A stretch of 5,097 nt of DNA. Source: Chitinivibrionales bacterium. GTDB lineage: Bacteria; Fibrobacterota; Chitinivibrionia; Chitinivibrionales; FEN-1185. How positions within the stretch are numbered: the stretch's first letter is position 1; each line of letters opens with the position of its first letter. Below, piece after piece: positions 1-5,097 of the stretch. Location of the stretch: contig JAQUMP010000302.1 in the NCBI GenBank assembly GCA_028718065.1, positions 1 to 5,097 on the forward strand, in the 5' to 3' direction. The position numbers and the translations under genes are program-made. The notes below the pieces were generated by a model. It was given only the letters and a program-made list of their open reading frames with translations, made no database searches and had not been told where the DNA came from.

Positions 1-1878
1 GGGCTGGATGCAGTGCGCATGCGTCCGGCCACGTATATCGGCAGCACGGGCGCCACCGGTCTGCACCACCTGGTTTACGAGGTGGTGGACAATGCCATCG
101 ACGAGGCCCTGGCGGGTTTTTGCACCGCCATCCAAGTCACGGTGCATGTCGACAATTCCATCACGGTGCTGGACAACGGCCGCGGCATTCCCGTGGATTA
201 TCACGAGGAAGAAAAAATGTCCGCGCTCAAATTGGTGGCCACAACGCTGCATTCCGGCGGCAAGTTCGACAATTCCTCCTACAAAGTCTCGGGCGGGCTG
301 CACGGCGTCGGACTCTCTTGTGTAAATGCGCTTTCGTCAAGCCTTGAGATTGAGGTCTACCGCGACGGCAATATCCATTATTTAAAATGCCTGCGCGGCG
401 TTTCCGAAGACGATGTCAGAATCATCGGCAGCACGCCCCAGCGCGGGACCAAAGTCAGCTTCTGGCCGGACCCCGCGATTTTCGAAACGACCGAATATAG
501 TTTTGACGTTCTTTCCAAGCGCCTGCGCGAACTGGCGTTTTTGAACAAGGGCATTACCATTACCATCGCCGACGAGCGCGGCGACCGCAAGCAGCACGAA
601 TTCTGCTATCCGGGGGGCCTGGTAAGCTTTATCGAGTACCTCAGCGAAAACAAAACGCCCCTGCATCCGCAGGTTATTTACCTGCAGCAGCAGCGCGACG
701 GCATGGAAATAGAGGTCGCCCTGCAGTACAACGATTCTTACCAGGAGAATATTTTCTCGTTTGCCAACAATATCAACACCATCGACGGCGGCACGCACCT
801 TTCGGGGTTTAAAAAGGGGCTTACGCGCGCCATCAACTCCTATATAGAACACTATCGCCTGCTTAAAAACGACAAGCTCGAAATGCTCGGCGAGGACCTG
901 CGCGAGGGGTTGACCGCGGTCATCAGCGTCAAGCTCGGCAATCCGCAGTTTGAAGGCCAGACCAAAAATAAGCTGGGAAATTCCGATGTGCTCGGCATTG
1001 TGGAATCATCCGTCAACGACGTGCTGGGCACGTTTCTGGGAGAAAACCCCGCCGTGGCGCGCAAGATCGTGGAAAAATGCATTAATTCGGCCATCGCGCG
1101 CGAGGCTGCCCGCAAGGCGCGCCAGTTGGCCCGGCGCAAAAATGCGCTTGACGGCGGGGGACTGCCCGGCAAGCTCGCGGACTGCATCGAACGCGACCCG
1201 TCCAAGTGCGAAATTTTCATCGTTGAGGGCGACAGCGCCGGCGGCAGCGCCAAGATGGGCCGCGACCGCACCTTTCAGGCGATCCTGCCGCTTAAAGGCA
1301 AGATCCTGAACGTGGAAAAAGCGCGCATCGATAAAATCATCGCGCACGAAGAAATCCAGGTCATGGTGCAGGCGCTGGGCTGCGGCCTCGGCTCGGCTTC
1401 CGACGACGAAGACAGCTTCGACGTCAACAAACTGCGCTACCACAAAATCATCATCATGACGGACGCCGACGTTGACGGATCGCACATCCGCACCCTGCTG
1501 CTCACCTTTTTGTTCCGGCACATGCCGGGCATTATCGAGGGCGGCCACGTGTACATCGCCCAGCCGCCGCTCTATCGCATTAAAAGCGGCAAGGAGGAGC
1601 GTTATCTGTTTTCCGACGAAGAAAAAGATTGCTTGGTGGCGCAGTGGGCCGATAAAAAAAACGTGACCGTGCAGCGCTACAAGGGCCTGGGCGAAATGAA
1701 CCCCGACCAGTTGGCCCAAACCACCATGATCCCGGCCGTGCGCACCATGCTGCAAGTCAAGCTCGAAGACGGCATCGAGGCCGACCGCATATTCACCATG
1801 CTCATGGGCGAAGAGGTCGAGCCGCGCCGCAAGTTCATTGAGGCCAATGCGGAGAAAGTCAAGAATCTGGATGTCTGA
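1..1878 (+). CDS. gyrB: DNA gyrase subunit B, 5'-truncated by the window edge
   Basis: GyrB is the ATPase subunit of DNA gyrase, the type IIA topoisomerase that introduces negative supercoils together with GyrA. The frame is open from base 1 and reads GLDAVRMRP, which aligns near residue 15 of E. coli GyrB, so roughly 14 or more codons lie upstream; the ATG at base 19 is internal, not the start. Visible in order (window codon numbers): ATP-site Glu27 and Asn31 in YEVVDNAIDEAL, DNGRGIP at 58-64, the GGLHGVG glycine loop at 98-104, the transducer QTK loop with Lys322, TOPRIM EGDSAGG with catalytic Glu409, the metal-binding DADVD aspartates 488/490/492, then RYKGLGEMNP near 559 and the usual C-terminal end KNLDV. 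The 625 visible residues fit the family's short form of about 640, without the roughly 165-residue insertion of E. coli GyrB. ParE is the alternative, but the gyrA downstream with a GyrA-box-like motif favours GyrB. The end overlaps surE by 8 bp. Confidence 0.97.
   Translation, partial: GLDAVRMRPATYIGSTGATGLHHLVYEVVDNAIDEALAGFCTAIQVTVHVDNSITVLDNGRGIPVDYHEEEKMSALKLVATTLHSGGKFDNSSYKVSGGLHGVGLSCVNALSSSLEIEVYRDGNIHYLKCLRGVSEDDVRIIGSTPQRGTKVSFWPDPAIFETTEYSFDVLSKRLRELAFLNKGITITIADERGDRKQHEFCYPGGLVSFIEYLSENKTPLHPQVIYLQQQRDGMEIEVALQYNDSYQENIFSFANNINTIDGGTHLSGFKKGLTRAINSYIEHYRLLKNDKLEMLGEDLREGLTAVISVKLGNPQFEGQTKNKLGNSDVLGIVESSVNDVLGTFLGENPAVARKIVEKCINSAIAREAARKARQLARRKNALDGGGLPGKLADCIERDPSKCEIFIVEGDSAGGSAKMGRDRTFQAILPLKGKILNVEKARIDKIIAHEEIQVMVQALGCGLGSASDDEDSFDVNKLRYHKIIIMTDADVDGSHIRTLLLTFLFRHMPGIIEGGHVYIAQPPLYRIKSGKEERYLFSDEEKDCLVAQWADKKNVTVQRYKGLGEMNPDQLAQTTMIPAVRTMLQVKLEDGIEADRIFTMLMGEEVEPRRKFIEANAEKVKNLDV
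1851..1854 (+). promoter_or_regulatory. Weak, distant Shine-Dalgarno-like GGAG before surE
   Basis: GGAG lies inside the gyrB coding sequence, 16 nt before the surE ATG at 1871. That is longer than the usual spacing of about 5-10 nt, and no better purine-rich site lies closer. It suggests that surE translation depends largely on ribosomes finishing gyrB. This is an inference from position only. Confidence 0.3.
1871..1878 (+). other. gyrB/surE start-stop overlap (ATGTCTGA)
   Basis: The surE ATG (1871-1873) precedes the gyrB stop TGA (1876-1878) in a different frame, giving an 8 bp overlap. Such overlaps are typical of translationally coupled genes in one operon. The overlap depends on the surE start chosen; the earlier in-frame ATGs at 1838 and 1847 would lengthen it but add a basic stretch (MRPMRRKSRIW) not expected ahead of the SurE core strand. 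Confidence 0.8.
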
Positions 1879-2685
1879 CAAACCCTTGCTTCTTCTCACC
1901 AACGACGACGGCTTTGCCTCTGAAGGCCTGCGCAGCATCTATATGGTGTTACGTGAGCACTACGAGGTGCAGGTGGTCGCTCCGGCCGCGCAGCAGAGCG
2001 GCGTGGGGCATGCTTTTACCTTTCACAAACCAATCGGCGTCTGCGCCGCACCGGCGTCGGCCCCCATGCCGGGCTGGCTGGTGGACGGCACTCCTTCCGA
2101 TTGTGTCAAGTTCGGCATCGCGGTCGTCCTCCCGCGCCGTCCGGATTATATCGTCTCCGGCATGAATCTGGGCGAAAACAGCGGCACCTCATCATGCTAT
2201 TCGGGTACCGTGGCGGCGGCCCGCGAAGGCGCTTTCTGGCGCGTGCCGAGTTTCGCCTTTTCGCTCTGCGACGGCGGCAGGCACTTTCTGGCCGACTATT
2301 GCCTGCGCGCCCTTAAGATTTTAAAGGAACTCACCAGCCTTCCCGCGGCCGGCGGGGAGCCTGCGGATGCGATGGTTTTTTACAATGTCAATTTCCCCTC
2401 CTGCAGTCCCGAGCAATGCCGGGGCGTTTTGCTGTGTCGCCAGAGCCTGGCTTTTTTTGACGATCGCTATGAAGCCCTTGAAAACAACGGGACTACGGAG
2501 CAATACCGTATTGTCGGCGAAAAAATCGATATCGAACAATCAAATGAATACGATTCGCGCGCGCTGCTCAATAATTATACCACGATCACGCCGCTCAATT
2601 TTGATGCGACCGCGTACGCTGCCTTGCATCGCCTGCAAGGCAGTCCGGTCTTTTCATCCGCAGCGGCAATTCGAACAGGTACACA

Positions 2686-2689
<4 letters not shown>
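1871..2689 (+). CDS. surE: SurE-family 5'-nucleotidase (nucleoside monophosphate phosphatase)
   Basis: SurE proteins are cytoplasmic, divalent-metal-dependent phosphatases that release phosphate from nucleoside 5'- and 3'-monophosphates, and in some species from short polyphosphate. The 272-residue product compares with 253 in E. coli. Recognisable parts: the N-terminal strand followed by LLTNDDG with metal ligands Asp12 and Asp13; VVAP followed by Ser43 (counterpart of E. coli Ser39); GTPSDCVKFG at 73-82; SGMNLGEN with the metal-ligand Asn99; YSGTVAAAREG at 110-120, the most conserved family segment; NVNFP at 172-176; FDDRYE at 196-201; and ITPLNFD at 239-245. All expected metal and catalytic positions are present, so it should be active. 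The start at 1871 was chosen because the conserved strand begins a few residues later. The gene overlaps gyrB at its start and gyrA at its end. Oddities: eight cysteines (58, 78, 109, 133, 144, 178, 183, 189), and a C-terminal half that diverges from well-known SurE proteins. Family assignment is firm; physiological substrate is not known from sequence. Confidence 0.93.
2677..2680 (+). promoter_or_regulatory. Short Shine-Dalgarno-like AGGT before gyrA
   Basis: AGGT inside the last codons of surE ends 5 nt before the gyrA ATG at 2686. Spacing is right but the match is short, so initiation is probably helped by coupling to surE termination at the adjacent ATGA overlap. Confidence 0.4.

Positions 2690-5097
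<2,408 letters not shown>

Noticed and set aside
13..21. Possible gyrB start at the ATG at base 19 (or a GTG at base 13)
   Set aside because: The conserved GLDAVR motif begins upstream, at base 1, and GyrB proteins have further residues before it. The true start is outside the window.
1656..1662. A AAA AAC slippery heptamer in gyrB (in a run of eight A, 1654-1661) that could allow -1 frameshifting
   Set aside because: It fits the X XXY YYZ pattern in the correct frame, but it encodes an ordinary Lys-Lys-Asn at a variable surface position. The -1 frame appears to end at a TGA near 1839, just before the normal stop, with no meaningful new domain, and I saw no clear downstream stem. Most likely chance.
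1838..1870. Upstream in-frame ATGs (1838, 1847) as the surE start
   Set aside because: They add a basic, unconserved leader encoded by the gyrB C-terminal sequence. SurE proteins start only a few residues before the LLxNDDG motif, which fits ATG 1871.
1006..1938. 310-codon open frame on the minus strand opposite gyrB
   Set aside because: It lies wholly opposite well-conserved gyrB and the start of surE. Its translation has no recognisable motifs and shows the skewed composition expected from reading GC-biased codons in reverse. No support as a gene.

Overview
The window is a tightly packed piece of a bacterial operon, entirely on the + strand and coding from end to end. It holds most of gyrB (5' end cut by the window edge), a complete surE-family nucleotidase gene, and nearly all of gyrA (3' end cut). 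There is no intergenic space: the surE start lies inside the last codons of gyrB (8 bp overlap) and the gyrA start overlaps the surE stop in an ATGA arrangement (4 bp). No RNA gene, mobile element, repeat array or CRISPR was seen. No promoter or terminator was seen either, as expected from the absence of non-coding DNA.

Layout: bases 1-1878 encode the GHKL ATPase, transducer, TOPRIM and C-terminal parts of DNA gyrase subunit B. Bases 1871-2689 encode a 272-residue SurE-like 5'-nucleotidase. Bases 2686-5097 encode 804 residues of gyrase subunit A, including the breakage-reunion domain with its catalytic tyrosine and a C-terminal domain with six recognisable pinwheel-blade motifs. The gyrA frame is still open at the window edge and probably lacks only a short tail.

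Organism: this is a bacterium with moderately high GC (high 50s percent by eye). GyrB lacks the large TOPRIM insertion of E. coli and related proteobacteria. The GyrA sequence (HNKPTKK, DPPAAYRYTE, degenerate GyrA box QGRGGRG) is of a general non-proteobacterial kind. My weak guess is the PVC/FCB neighbourhood or an uncultured phylum, but phylum cannot be settled by reading alone.

How the genes work together: GyrB (ATP hydrolysis, TOPRIM metal site) and GyrA (DNA cleavage and wrapping) form the A2B2 enzyme that introduces negative supercoils. Placing them in one transcript supports matched production. SurE hydrolyses nucleoside monophosphates and has no known part in supercoiling; its place between two coupled gyrase genes is the one unusual feature here. 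The rest is ordinary housekeeping DNA, and I found no evidence of an undescribed system beyond this arrangement.
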